From contig CAIQIQ010000125.1 in NCBI GenBank assembly GCA_903871935.1, positions 1 through 64,000 of the forward strand: 64,000 bases of DNA, in the 5' to 3' direction. The stretch comes from an uncultured Phycisphaerales bacterium. Lineage in GTDB: Bacteria > Planctomycetota > Phycisphaerae > Tepidisphaerales > Tepidisphaeraceae. The position numbers were made by a program, and so were the translations under genes. This document shows, in pieces, positions 24,340 to 32,982 of this stretch (position 1 is its first letter; every line of letters starts with the position of its first letter). Below the pieces are notes generated by a model that saw only the letters and a program-made list of their open reading frames with translations, made no database searches and was not told the DNA's origin.

Positions 24340-25503
24340 ATGCCTTTGCCGGTTCGATACCAATTACTGAAGAAGGATGGCCTCGCCCGCCGTGGCCGCC
24401 TGCACACGCCCCATGGCGTGGCCGAGACGCCCGCGTTCATGCCCGTGGGCACGCAGGGCACCATCAAGGGCATTCTTCCCGACCACGTCCGCGCCACCGA
24501 CTCACAGATCATCCTCGCCAACACCTATCACCTGATGCTCCGTCCGGGCGAGAAGACCGTCGCCAAACTCGGCGATCTGCACCGCTTCATGGCGTGGGAT
24601 GGCCCGATCCTCACCGACTCCGGCGGCTTCCAGGTCTTCTCGCTCTCCGACATCAACAAGATCAGCGATGATGGCGTGACCTTCAAGAGCCATATCGACG
24701 GGGCGATGGTACACCTCACGCCGGAGCGCTCCATGCAGGTACAGAACGACCTGGGGGCAGACATCATGATGGCGTTCGATGAATGCCCCTCATCGACAGC
24801 GCCGATCGCGTATCAGCGCGAAGCGGTCGATCGCACACTGCGCTGGGCCGAGCTGTGCCTGCAGTCACACTCGCGGCCGGCCGATCAAGCTCTCTTCGGC
24901 ATCGTTCAGGGCGGACTGAGCCCGGAGCTTCGCCTCCACTGCGCCCAGAAGCTGATCGCCATGGATTTCCCCGGCTACGCGGTGGGCGGGCTCGCCGTTG
25001 GCGAAGGCTTCGAGCAGATGAAGCAGGTGCTCGGCTGGATCACGCCGGTCCTGCCGGAGGACAAGCCGCGCTATCTGATGGGCGTGGGATATCCGCGCGA
25101 CATCGTGGCGGCCGTTGCCTCCGGCATCGACATGTTCGATTGCGTCCTGCCTACCCGCAACGGCCGCAACGCCTATGCCTTCACCGCCGCCGGCGCTATC
25201 CGCCTGCGTAATGCGGTCCACACAGAAGCGACCGGCCCGATCGAGGAAGGCTGTGATTGCTACGCCTGCCGCACCTTCACTCGCGGAGCCATCCGCCACT
25301 ACTTCTCCGCCGGTGAAATGCTGGGGCCAATCCTCGTTTCCATCCATAACATTCGCTTCTATCAGCGGTTCATGACGGATCTGCGAGCCAGTCTGGATCA
25401 GGGCACGTTCGCCGATTTCGCGGCCAGCGATCCCCGCTGCCGCCTGGCGGGCGGGACCGAAATCGGCATCGATGGGGAACTGCCCGAAGTTGTGCAGGGC
25501 TGA
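24340..25503 (+). CDS. tgt: tRNA-guanine(34) transglycosylase
   Basis: A 387-residue enzyme that exchanges G34 for preQ1 in tRNAs for Asp, Asn, His and Tyr, a step of queuosine synthesis. Motifs are ILTDSGGFQVFSL (catalytic Asp), ERSMQVQNDLGADIMMAFDEC, GIVQGGL, VGGLAVGE and MFDCVLPTRNGRNA (nucleophile Asp). The zinc site is CDCYACRTFTRGAIRHYF plus the later His of LVSIHNIRFY. Length and order match the bacterial family. No queA or preQ1 synthesis gene lies next to it. It is convergent with ppk1. Confidence 0.96.
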   Translation: MPLPVRYQLLKKDGLARRGRLHTPHGVAETPAFMPVGTQGTIKGILPDHVRATDSQIILANTYHLMLRPGEKTVAKLGDLHRFMAWDGPILTDSGGFQVFSLSDINKISDDGVTFKSHIDGAMVHLTPERSMQVQNDLGADIMMAFDECPSSTAPIAYQREAVDRTLRWAELCLQSHSRPADQALFGIVQGGLSPELRLHCAQKLIAMDFPGYAVGGLAVGEGFEQMKQVLGWITPVLPEDKPRYLMGVGYPRDIVAAVASGIDMFDCVLPTRNGRNAYAFTAAGAIRLRNAVHTEATGPIEEGCDCYACRTFTRGAIRHYFSAGEMLGPILVSIHNIRFYQRFMTDLRASLDQGTFADFAASDPRCRLAGGTEIGIDGELPEVVQG

Positions 25504-25543
25504 TCTTCTCCACCTTACAATTGTGACGCAACTGGCGGTCGCC

Positions 25544-27655
25544 CTACTTCCCCATCAGCGCTGCCGCTCGCTGCTTGGTCAGGTTCATCAGCGTTTGCTG
25601 CGTGCCGATGTCCTCCGGGCCGCGCGGCTGCCGCTGCACATAGGTGCCATCGCTGTGCATATCCCATGCCTGGCGATGGTCGCCCAACATGATCTGCAGG
25701 ATCTCCCAGAGCCGCTCGCGGTGGGCGGCGGTGGGAATCGGGGTAATCACCTCGACCCGCGAGCGCAGATTCCGGTACATCCAGTCGGCCGACCCGATAT
25801 AAAACTCGCCGGCCGCCGGCTCGGCCGCGCCGTTCTGGAAATAGAAGATGCGCGAGTGTTCGAGGAACCGTCCAATCACACTGGTTACGCGGATGTTTTC
25901 GCTCATCGCCTTCACGCCCGGCCGGAGACAGCAGAACCCGCGCACGATCAGGTCAATCTGCACTCCCGCCTGAGAGGCCTCGTAGAGCAGACGAATCGTC
26001 TTGCGCTCCTCCAGTTGGTTCACCTTGGCAATGATCCTGGCCGGCCGGCAGGCCAAGGCATGCTCGATCTCGCGCTGGATCATCTGATGGAAGCGCTCGC
26101 GCATATTCACCGGCGCCACCAGCAGCTTGCGATAGTCGCGCTGCAGCGATCGCCCGGTGAGATAATGGAACAGTTCCACCAGGTCCGCGTTGATCTCCGC
26201 GTCGCAGGTCAGCAGGCCCAAGTCGGTGTAGAGCTTCGCCGTCTGCGTGTGGTAGTTGCCCGTCCCAATATGCGCATAACAGCGAATCCCGTCCGGATCA
26301 TCGCGGACTACAAGCGTTGCCTTGGTATGCGTCTTAAGGCCCACCAGGCCGTACACCACGTGCACGCCAGCTTTCTCAAGGGCGTGGGCAAGCTGCATAT
26401 TGCATTCTTCATCAAAGCGAGCCTTAAGCTCGACGATGCATACCACCTGTTTGCCCGCCTCGGCTGCCTGGATCAGCGTGTGGATGAACGGCGAATCATC
26501 GCCGGTGCGGTAGAGCGTCATCTTGATCGCCAGCACCTTCGGATCCGCCGCCGCCGCCCGTACAAAGCGTTCCACCGACGCGGCAAAGCTCTCATACGGA
26601 TGATGCACGAGCAGGTCGTTGTTGCGAATCACCGTGAAGATGTCAGCTTCCTCATCCATCAGGGCGGCCGGCGTCGAGGGCGCCCAGGTGTCATAGCGAA
26701 GCTTGGGGATATTCAGTTCCGCCACCGGGCGGAGGTCCTGATACTCCAACTCTCCATCGAGCTCGTACACATCGCTCTCGCTGATCTCCAGTTCATCAAT
26801 GAGGAACTGCAGCATCCATTGGTTGGGGTTGGGCGCCAGCTCTACCCGCACCACCTTGGCGAACTTCCGCTGCTTGAGTTCCTCCTCAATCATCTCGCGC
26901 AGGTCTTCGGCCTCTTCCTCGTCCATCTCGATCTCGGCATTTCGCGTCACGCGGAAGAGCATCACATCGCCCAGCGTCATCGAGGGGAACAGGTCGGCCA
27001 GATTGTTCCGAACCATGTCATAGAGCGACACGAACCGGTACACGCCTCCCACTGGCTCGGAGAGTTGCACCCAGCGCGGCATCATTTCGGGCACCTTGAC
27101 CCGTGCAAAGAGCGGCTCCTCACGATCGGGATGTTTCAGGATCACCCCCAACGACTCGGACAGGTTGGAGATGAAGGGGAACGGATGGCCGGGATCCACT
27201 GCCAGGGGAGTGAGGATGGGAAAGACATTGCGGCGGAAGAATCGCTGCGCGGCTTCGCGTTCGGAATCGCTAAGTTCGTTCCATTGCAGGAGATGGATGC
27301 CATTGGCCGCCAGTTCCGGCCGGATCACCTGCTTGTAGCACTGGGCCTGCTGCTTGAGCATTCCCAGGATGCTGGTGCGCAGCGTCGCGAGCACCTCTGA
27401 GGCGGTCATCCCATCGGGCGAAGCCGAAACTGCGGAGGGCGCCTGGCGTTTGAGCCCGGCGACCCGCTTCATGAAGAACTCGTCGAGGTTGTTGGTAAAT
27501 ATCCCGAGGAACCGCACTCGCTCCAATAGCGGTGTCCGCGGATCCACCGCCTCATGGAGCACCCGGCGGTTGAACTCCAGCCAAGACAACTCGCGGTTGA
27601 GAAACTCGCGAGGTGATACCTCGACCTCTGAAGTTTCCATTACCGTCGAAGACAT
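25544..27655 (-). CDS. ppk1: Polyphosphate kinase 1
   Basis: A 703-residue enzyme that makes polyphosphate from ATP. FLNRELSWLEFNRRVL opens the N-terminal domain. The catalytic core has HHPYESFAASVERFV, AIKMTLYRTGDDSPF, VELKARFDEECN, GLKTHTKATLVVR (the autophosphorylated His) and HIGTGNYHTQTAKLYTDLGL. The C-terminus has IGSADWMYRNLRSRVEV and ending segments typical of the family. The length is normal. The ATG at 27655 lies 36 bases upstream of the N-terminal core. The gene is single, with no ppx beside it. Confidence 0.96.
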   Translation of the reverse strand: MSSTVMETSEVEVSPREFLNRELSWLEFNRRVLHEAVDPRTPLLERVRFLGIFTNNLDEFFMKRVAGLKRQAPSAVSASPDGMTASEVLATLRTSILGMLKQQAQCYKQVIRPELAANGIHLLQWNELSDSEREAAQRFFRRNVFPILTPLAVDPGHPFPFISNLSESLGVILKHPDREEPLFARVKVPEMMPRWVQLSEPVGGVYRFVSLYDMVRNNLADLFPSMTLGDVMLFRVTRNAEIEMDEEEAEDLREMIEEELKQRKFAKVVRVELAPNPNQWMLQFLIDELEISESDVYELDGELEYQDLRPVAELNIPKLRYDTWAPSTPAALMDEEADIFTVIRNNDLLVHHPYESFAASVERFVRAAAADPKVLAIKMTLYRTGDDSPFIHTLIQAAEAGKQVVCIVELKARFDEECNMQLAHALEKAGVHVVYGLVGLKTHTKATLVVRDDPDGIRCYAHIGTGNYHTQTAKLYTDLGLLTCDAEINADLVELFHYLTGRSLQRDYRKLLVAPVNMRERFHQMIQREIEHALACRPARIIAKVNQLEERKTIRLLYEASQAGVQIDLIVRGFCCLRPGVKAMSENIRVTSVIGRFLEHSRIFYFQNGAAEPAAGEFYIGSADWMYRNLRSRVEVITPIPTAAHRERLWEILQIMLGDHRQAWDMHSDGTYVQRQPRGPEDIGTQQTLMNLTKQRAAALMGK

Positions 27656-27759
27656 AGCTCCTTACCCGCGGTTCGCTGCATATCCTGACAAGGATAGGCT
27701 CGCTACGTTAAGACCATGCTAAGGCCATTGCTTCGTCTGGGCTACCCCCAAAGCCCCGC

Positions 27760-28040
27760 CGGGTAGTGCGAAAGGGCGAAAGGGGGATTGTGGATAACTT
27801 CCGAAGGATGAAGGCGGAAGGATGAAGGATGAATCAGAAAGGCCAGAGGCGCGAATATCTCTTGGCGCTGTAAGGCATTGCGATACAAGTAGTTAGAGGT
27901 TCGGTGGAGGAGGAGGTGCGCACGTTTCTTTTGATCATTGATCCTTCGTTGTCCTTCGTCGCTGGTCATTCGGTGGGGGCTCGTGTCGCTCGAGGGCGAG
28001 CGACCCACGGGGGAAGATGCCACTTTTCTTGAGGACAAGA
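27760..28040 (-). repeat. Partial intergenic repeat element, copy D (inverted)
   Basis: The 27656-28066 gap has no gene. Read on the minus strand it contains GTGGGTCGCTCGCCC near 28000, TGCGCACCTCCTCCTCC near 27910 and TTATCCACAATCCCC near 27797, in the same order as in copy C and the 3-prime half of copy A. The 5-prime blocks of the long copies are absent. Confidence 0.6.
27789..27797 (-). promoter_or_regulatory. DnaA-box-like TTATCCACA in repeat copy D
   Basis: A perfect TTATCCACA on the minus strand, followed by ATCCCCC and TTTCGCCCT as in copy A (ATCCCCTCTCGCCCT). Confidence 0.45.
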
Positions 28041-28066
28041 AAGTGGAAGGAAAAGCTGCCGGGGCG

Positions 28067-29455
28067 CTATTTCTGCTCGCCGGCTACGAATGTGATGGTC
28101 TTGGGGGTGCCATCGTAGACGTACTCCTGTTGCCAGTAGCCCCAGACGCCGTGGTCGGAGACGAAGACCCAGACGTTGACCGGCCGGCTGGCGTTGCCGG
28201 GGGTTGCGCCGGCGAAACAGGAGGCGGGGATGGCGTAGGCGGCCGGGCCGCGGCCGGGGGCGTTGCAGCGGACCATGCGGGTGCCGCCGCTGGTTAGCGG
28301 GATGCGGACCATGGCCATCACGCAGGTGTTGCGGGCCGTGTTGAACTTGGAGAGGTCGAGCGTCAATGGCGGGTTGGTGGCCGACGCATCCTGGACGGTT
28401 GGGGCATCCTCGGATACTTCGCGATCGAGGGTCAACCTGGTTAGCGTGAATGTTGCGGGCTGGGTCAGTTTGCCGGAGAAGAGTTGGAACGCGGCGACTT
28501 TGCCCAGCGACACCTGGGCGGCAATCTCCAGCGGTATGGCCAGTTCGTTGGCGCCTTGGCGCAGCGGCGGCAGCGCGATCGTCTGGCTTCGGCCGGAGGT
28601 GTCGGTCAGTTTGGCCGAGAGTTGCAGTCCGGCCGGGCCGTCAATGTTCAGATGCAATACCTGATAGCTGAGCCAGTCACGTTCGATCGGGGAGGGGGTG
28701 AGGCTGATGCCGGGGTAATCTCCGCCGGGTGCCAGAGTGATGCGTGCCTGGCCGTGGGAGGGCGCATCGGGCTGAATCTGCGCGCTGTTGGCCGCGAGGT
28801 GCATGATCGAGGAAGAGAGCAGGTCGATCCGTGCGGCCACGGGGGCTGGCCGCTCTACCAGGCGTACGTTGTCCAGGTAAATCGTCTGTGGCGCGCTGGT
28901 CTGGGCGAAGAATCGCACTCGCTTGATCGCCGTAACATCCAGCCCGCGCGAGAGAAAGGTTCCCTGCCGTAGTGCGGCGATCGTCACTTCAACCTCGTTG
29001 GCGCCGGGAGCGAGCTTGTAGGGGTACATGTCGCCGTTGTAGCGCGTGGCATAGTCGCGGCTGGCGGCATCATCGGCACGGACATTGAGCGCAATCGTCT
29101 GCGAGGAAGCGTTGAAGATCGAGCATCGCATCGCCAGATAGCCAGACCAGTTCTGCGGAGTGGCGAACTCAGCTCCGACGCCGGGATACGGTCCTGGGTT
29201 CAAGTCTACCTTGAGCGATCCACCGCCGCGCGTGGCCTGGTCCTTGCTGAGCGCGACGCTCGCGCCGTCAGATCCCTGCCAGCCATCGGTTGAAGATTCA
29301 AAATCCGCCAGGATCAAATCCGGCGCTGATACGGCCGGATTCCTTGATTCGGCCGCCGGGTGAGTGGCAGTCACTGTTCCGCCCTGGCGGCAACCCGCCA
29401 CGATCAGGGTCGCTACGATGCACACCGCTATTCGAACGATTCGTGCTGTTGTCAT
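28067..29455 (-). CDS. Lipoprotein with carbohydrate-binding-like domains
   Basis: A 462-residue exported protein. The N-terminal signal ends in a lipobox (LIVAGC, Cys at 22). Two beta-sandwich-like regions follow: residues 45-200 start with LILADFESSTDGWQGSDG and end with TIYLDNVRLVERP; a second, about 210-345, ends TFTLTRLTLDREV. The pattern, ADFE at the start and IYLDNVRL at the end, is that of CBM-like modules attached to planctomycete glycan enzymes, and a related start (VLADFADGKCG) is seen in the 51927 protein. No catalytic domain was recognised. It lies just downstream of the UroD-like gene on the same strand. Confidence 0.65.
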   Translation of the reverse strand: MTTARIVRIAVCIVATLIVAGCRQGGTVTATHPAAESRNPAVSAPDLILADFESSTDGWQGSDGASVALSKDQATRGGGSLKVDLNPGPYPGVGAEFATPQNWSGYLAMRCSIFNASSQTIALNVRADDAASRDYATRYNGDMYPYKLAPGANEVEVTIAALRQGTFLSRGLDVTAIKRVRFFAQTSAPQTIYLDNVRLVERPAPVAARIDLLSSSIMHLAANSAQIQPDAPSHGQARITLAPGGDYPGISLTPSPIERDWLSYQVLHLNIDGPAGLQLSAKLTDTSGRSQTIALPPLRQGANELAIPLEIAAQVSLGKVAAFQLFSGKLTQPATFTLTRLTLDREVSEDAPTVQDASATNPPLTLDLSKFNTARNTCVMAMVRIPLTSGGTRMVRCNAPGRGPAAYAIPASCFAGATPGNASRPVNVWVFVSDHGVWGYWQQEYVYDGTPKTITFVAGEQK

Positions 29456-29476
29456 AGATTCCTCGTTTTGCTGGTT

Positions 29477-30613
29477 CTAATACCGCCCGTAGGTTCGGGC
29501 CGTCTCGACCATCGCGTGCAGGTTAACGTCGGGGGTGTCGCGGCCGCACTGGTCGCCAGTGGAGAGAATGAACCTTCCTCCCTCTTTGGCGTCGTCGATG
29601 GCATGGCGGGAGGCACGACGGACATCGTCGGCGGTCCCGCGCAGCATCACGTCGGTGGTGTGAAGGTTGCCTTTGAGTGTGAGCTTGTGGCCGTACTTCT
29701 GCTTGAGGTCACGAAGCACGCAGTCGCCCATGGGCGGGATTTCCAGGGGATCGATCACGGTCAGGGTTGTCTCCTGGGCCATTAGTTTGACCAGTGCGGT
29801 TTCGGGGCCACAGGCGTGTATGTGTGTCATCATCCCGTGTTGGGTGGCCAGTTCGATCCCCCTTTTGACGGCGGGGAAGGAGACCTTCAGGAACATTTCC
29901 AGCGTCTGATAGACCAGCGCCCCTGACCCGCCGACACAGAGGAAATCCGGCTTGACCTCCATCTTCATGATGCGGGCAAAGCGCTTCTCCATTGCCTCGA
30001 TGCGCTGATGAGCCCACAGTTCATGCTTGTCCGGGTTGTCGTAATAGCGATAGATCCCCTCCTCATCGAAGCAAGCGCACGAGTTGGTGAGCCATGCGCC
30101 CACCAGGCCCTGGTCGCCCAGTTTCGCCTTCAGTCGGGCAAAGCCGGAGGGACCCCGGTCGACGCTCTTTACACCCTCCAGCGGTTCCCATCGGGCGGGA
30201 ACCTGATCCAGTTGAACCCTGTGCGGCAGGACATCGTACGTCGGCGGATCGGCCACGTAGTAGACATCGACGCAGTCGTGCCATCGGCGCACGCCATTGT
30301 CGATCCAGGACCACTGCGTGACGATCATGCGCCCGTCGCGGTGAACGATGAAACGCTGCCGCGTGGGATCCACCGGAGCGATCTCGTCCGGGAAGATCAG
30401 CGGCATGTAGCCATCCATCACGGAATCGATGTCGAAATGTTTGGCGCAGTCGATATAGGCATCCCAGATGGGGATCTGGTTGTAGAGGTAGAGGTCCCAG
30501 AACGGCCGGCCGGTCCGGCGTGCGGGAATCATGTTGGAGAAATCCGGCGCAACCGGGACGCAATCGGGGATGCCCCCGGAGAGAGTAGTAAGCAGCCGCT
30601 GGCGATTGGTCAT
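29477..30613 (-). CDS. UroD-like (MtaA/CmuA-type) methyltransferase family protein 1
   Basis: 378 residues from the ATG at 30613 (AGGAG upstream); a longer frame to 30697 is not favoured. The uroporphyrinogen decarboxylase fold is shown by NRQRLLTTLSGGIPDCVPV, the zinc-type segment THIHACGPETALVKLM, LKGNLHTTDVMLRGTADDV and FILSTGDQCGRDTP. The His, Cys and late Cys are those used by MtaA-type corrinoid methyltransferases to bind zinc and a thiol; true UroD lacks them. The substrate is unknown. It sits beside a glycan-binding lipoprotein, and two relatives (47569, 56073) also sit beside glycan genes. A role in demethylation is inference only. Confidence 0.75.
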   Translation of the reverse strand: MTNRQRLLTTLSGGIPDCVPVAPDFSNMIPARRTGRPFWDLYLYNQIPIWDAYIDCAKHFDIDSVMDGYMPLIFPDEIAPVDPTRQRFIVHRDGRMIVTQWSWIDNGVRRWHDCVDVYYVADPPTYDVLPHRVQLDQVPARWEPLEGVKSVDRGPSGFARLKAKLGDQGLVGAWLTNSCACFDEEGIYRYYDNPDKHELWAHQRIEAMEKRFARIMKMEVKPDFLCVGGSGALVYQTLEMFLKVSFPAVKRGIELATQHGMMTHIHACGPETALVKLMAQETTLTVIDPLEIPPMGDCVLRDLKQKYGHKLTLKGNLHTTDVMLRGTADDVRRASRHAIDDAKEGGRFILSTGDQCGRDTPDVNLHAMVETARTYGRY

Positions 30614-30860
30614 GGCCGACTCCTGGGCGGCGATGATAGCGGGAGTGGTGGGTTTGCCAAAGAGGCGATAGGACGCAGTGGGAAGATCGTCGCGCAATCA
30701 TTCGCCGGTAAGATCACACCGAAGCGAGGGAATGCGGAACGGGGATCGATGCATTGAGCTGCAGCGAAAGGTGGCCTATCAAGGTGCGTGCATCTGGGCA
30801 CTCCCACTGGCTGCGGACGGAGGCAACAGAGTGGGCGGAAGAGCCGAACCCCCAATCAAC

Positions 30861-31163
30861 TCACGCCGCTTCAACGGTCAGCCTTAGGCCCATCGCCCTG
30901 GTGACGGCAACAAGTGTGGAAAACCGCGGGTTACCGCGGGTGGAGAGCGCGCGGTGAAGACTTTCGCGCTCAATCCCGGCCAATCGGGCGATCTTTGCGA
31001 AGCCGCCTCTTGCCTCGGTGATGCGACGCAGCGCCATCAGCAGCACTGCCGGCTCATCGGTGTCCTCCATTGCCGCCTTCAGGTACTCCACGGCAAACTC
31101 CGGATCTGCTTTCAGACGGGCGATCATGACTTTATCGTGCGAGATGCTGGTTATCCTGTTCAT
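30861..31163 (-). CDS. Antitoxin, HI1420/HigA-like helix-turn-helix
   Basis: A 100-residue protein starting at 31163, where its ATG overlaps the toxin stop by 4 bases. VEYLKAAMEDTDEPAVLLMALRRITEARGGFAKIAR, then GIERESLHRALSTRGNPRFSTL is the helix-turn-helix form of the addiction-module antidote family next to HI1419-type toxins. It likely neutralises the toxin and represses the operon. Unusually for type II modules the toxin comes first, but that is normal for this family. Confidence 0.85.
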   Translation of the reverse strand: MNRITSISHDKVMIARLKADPEFAVEYLKAAMEDTDEPAVLLMALRRITEARGGFAKIARLAGIERESLHRALSTRGNPRFSTLVAVTRAMGLRLTVEAA

Positions 31164-31489
31164 CGCTTTGCACTCCGTAGCTTGTAGTCTCTCAAGTATC
31201 CGATGGCACGCGCGATATCGGCAGACTGCCGTCGCTTGTCGCCACCGCACAAGAGCAGCACGCAGACCCGGCCAAGCATCGCGTAGTAGACGCGGTATCC
31301 GGGTCCACAGTCTATCCGGAGCTCGCTCACGCCAGCCCCTACCGGCTTACAGTCGCCGAAGTTCCCCAAAGCCAGCCGGTCAATCCGCGCCGCAATCCGC
31401 GCTTCCGCTCGCACATCCCGCAATGATGATAGCCACGACTGGAACACATCTTCCCCCGATATGCTCCTGTAATGGCGGACTTCAACCAT
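31160..31489 (-). CDS. Toxin, HI1419/RelE-like addiction-module killer
   Basis: A 109-residue basic RelE-fold protein: VEVRHYRSISGEDVFQSWL, then ARIAARIDRLALGNFGDCKPVG, ELRIDCGPGYRVYYA and VLLLCGGDKRRQSADIARA. This matches the phage-derived HigB/HI1419 killer family. The upstream sequence on the minus strand carries TATAAG as a possible -10 and a repeated CTATGGT at the start, which could be operator half-sites. The toxin reading frame is intact. Confidence 0.85.
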   Translation of the reverse strand: MVEVRHYRSISGEDVFQSWLSSLRDVRAEARIAARIDRLALGNFGDCKPVGAGVSELRIDCGPGYRVYYAMLGRVCVLLLCGGDKRRQSADIARAIGYLRDYKLRSAKR

Positions 31490-31763
31490 AGGACCATAGT
31501 AACTTATAGATCACCTCCGTCAAGCGGCCAGCCGAAGGAGTCGATCCGGGCTGAGGGCCGCGGTGTGAGGTAAGTGGTGTGCCGTTTTCCGGCTTCCGCA
31601 GTTACCTCGACGATGGCCGCACCGATGGGAACCGGAGTCGGCGTATCATGTGACACTATTTACGTCGCCGTACCGTCGTTCCCCGTACCGTCGTTCCACC
31701 TCCCGCCATATGACGGAACTGATCTACGGATAGACTGGCGGCCATTCACTCTCACTCTCACCC

Positions 31764-32711
31764 TCACTGGCCTTTGCGTCCAACCACCCACACGTTCATC
31801 TTCTTCTGTTCGCGAGCGAACGACAGCGCCGTCTGCGCTGCAACATTTCTCAGCAGCGAGTCCAGCTTCTTGCTGCGATCCGGATCCTTCGGCCGGCGGC
31901 TCAGCCAGCATGAACCCAGCGTATGCCACGAGACCATCTCCGGCCGGTCGCGGTCCACCTCATCAACAACCTGCATCCCTGCGCAGTTGCCCATCGCGTT
32001 CAGAAATTGGGCCAATGTTCCCGCCCCGCCGCCGCCGCCATCCTCCGCCACATACGGATCGCTGTAGAGAATCATCTGGTTGCCGCCGCTGGCATCAACA
32101 TGCGGCTGGTACTCGAATTTCCCTCGCGCCACGATGGTCTCTCGCTCGACCTGTTGCTTCTGGATCGTGATCGCCGGATCGACGTCACGCTGGAGTATTG
32201 CCAGCAGTCCCGCGACCTTCTCCTGCTCTGTCGCGCCCGCCCGGACGACCCAGTCCCCTGGTACGGACCTCGTCAGCAGATCGGGCAGCCCCTCGAAGTC
32301 GCCGGTGTTCCACCTCATGACCGACTGCAGCACCATATTGAGCAGATCCACCTGGCCCCATGCTTCGCCGGCAGTCGCGATCTGCCCGTTCCACACGAAG
32401 ACCATCTGGTCCGGTGGAGGCATGCGGTCTCCTGGCGCCGGATTATTAGTCGCCTTCCAGAATGCCGAGCGCGCAGGAACAAAAGGCGGTCTGATCCGCC
32501 TGACGACCTCCCCGTCCGCAAGGTCATAGACCTGATTGAACTGGGCCTGCAACTCAGGAGCCTTCGACGCTGCGACCGCGGGCTTCCCACCGTCTGGTCC
32601 CGGCGGAGCGGAGCCGGCCTCGCCCGCGACGGCCATAGCTCCGCCAGCCACAAGTACCGCGCCAATCACTAGCGCCACCACTTTCACTATGACCAGCGCC
32701 ATCATCTTCAT
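31764..32711 (-). CDS. Exported hypothetical protein
   Basis: 315 residues from the ATG at 32711 (AAGGGAG upstream). The N-terminal hydrophobic stretch (MALVIVKVVALVIGAVLVAGGAMAVAG) is a signal peptide or anchor. A proline-rich linker leads to a globular region of unknown family: MVFVWNGQIATAGEAWGQVDLLNMVLQ, TLAQFLNAMGNCAGMQVVDEV and SLLRNVAAQTALSFARE. The last part resembles the secretin-associated helper domains common in planctomycetes (LDSLLRNVAAQT...LSF..E), but no assignment is made. It is monocistronic. Confidence 0.6.
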   Translation of the reverse strand: MKMMALVIVKVVALVIGAVLVAGGAMAVAGEAGSAPPGPDGGKPAVAASKAPELQAQFNQVYDLADGEVVRRIRPPFVPARSAFWKATNNPAPGDRMPPPDQMVFVWNGQIATAGEAWGQVDLLNMVLQSVMRWNTGDFEGLPDLLTRSVPGDWVVRAGATEQEKVAGLLAILQRDVDPAITIQKQQVERETIVARGKFEYQPHVDASGGNQMILYSDPYVAEDGGGGGAGTLAQFLNAMGNCAGMQVVDEVDRDRPEMVSWHTLGSCWLSRRPKDPDRSKKLDSLLRNVAAQTALSFAREQKKMNVWVVGRKGQ

Positions 32712-32982
32712 CACTCCCTTCGCCAGAGTTGCGCTCGTACTCGTACCATACACCAGTTCACGTACCGAGGCACGATCCCCGCAGAGAAGACAACGAGCCA
32801 GGGATCAAAAGCGAGCGCCTGCTGCGGCCTTACGGGGTCGGCCGGCCGGGCGAACGCGGAGCGAGATGCAGATGCAGCACCTGTTCGCGCCATGCATGAG
32901 TGCTAGCGGCCGATGAGTTGGTCGACAACGAACAATTGCTTTGACTCCTTCTTTCGGCTCCCGCCCTCACGATCATTGTCCA

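Noticed and set aside
25472-27400. Plus-strand open frame opposite ppk1
   Set aside because: It is antisense to a clearly conserved ppk1 with complete motifs; the product is His/Arg-rich without a recognisable domain.
28067-28300. Plus-strand Gly/Ala-rich open frame at the end of the lipoprotein gene
   Set aside because: Its low-complexity composition mirrors the antisense strand of a gene with a clear lipobox.
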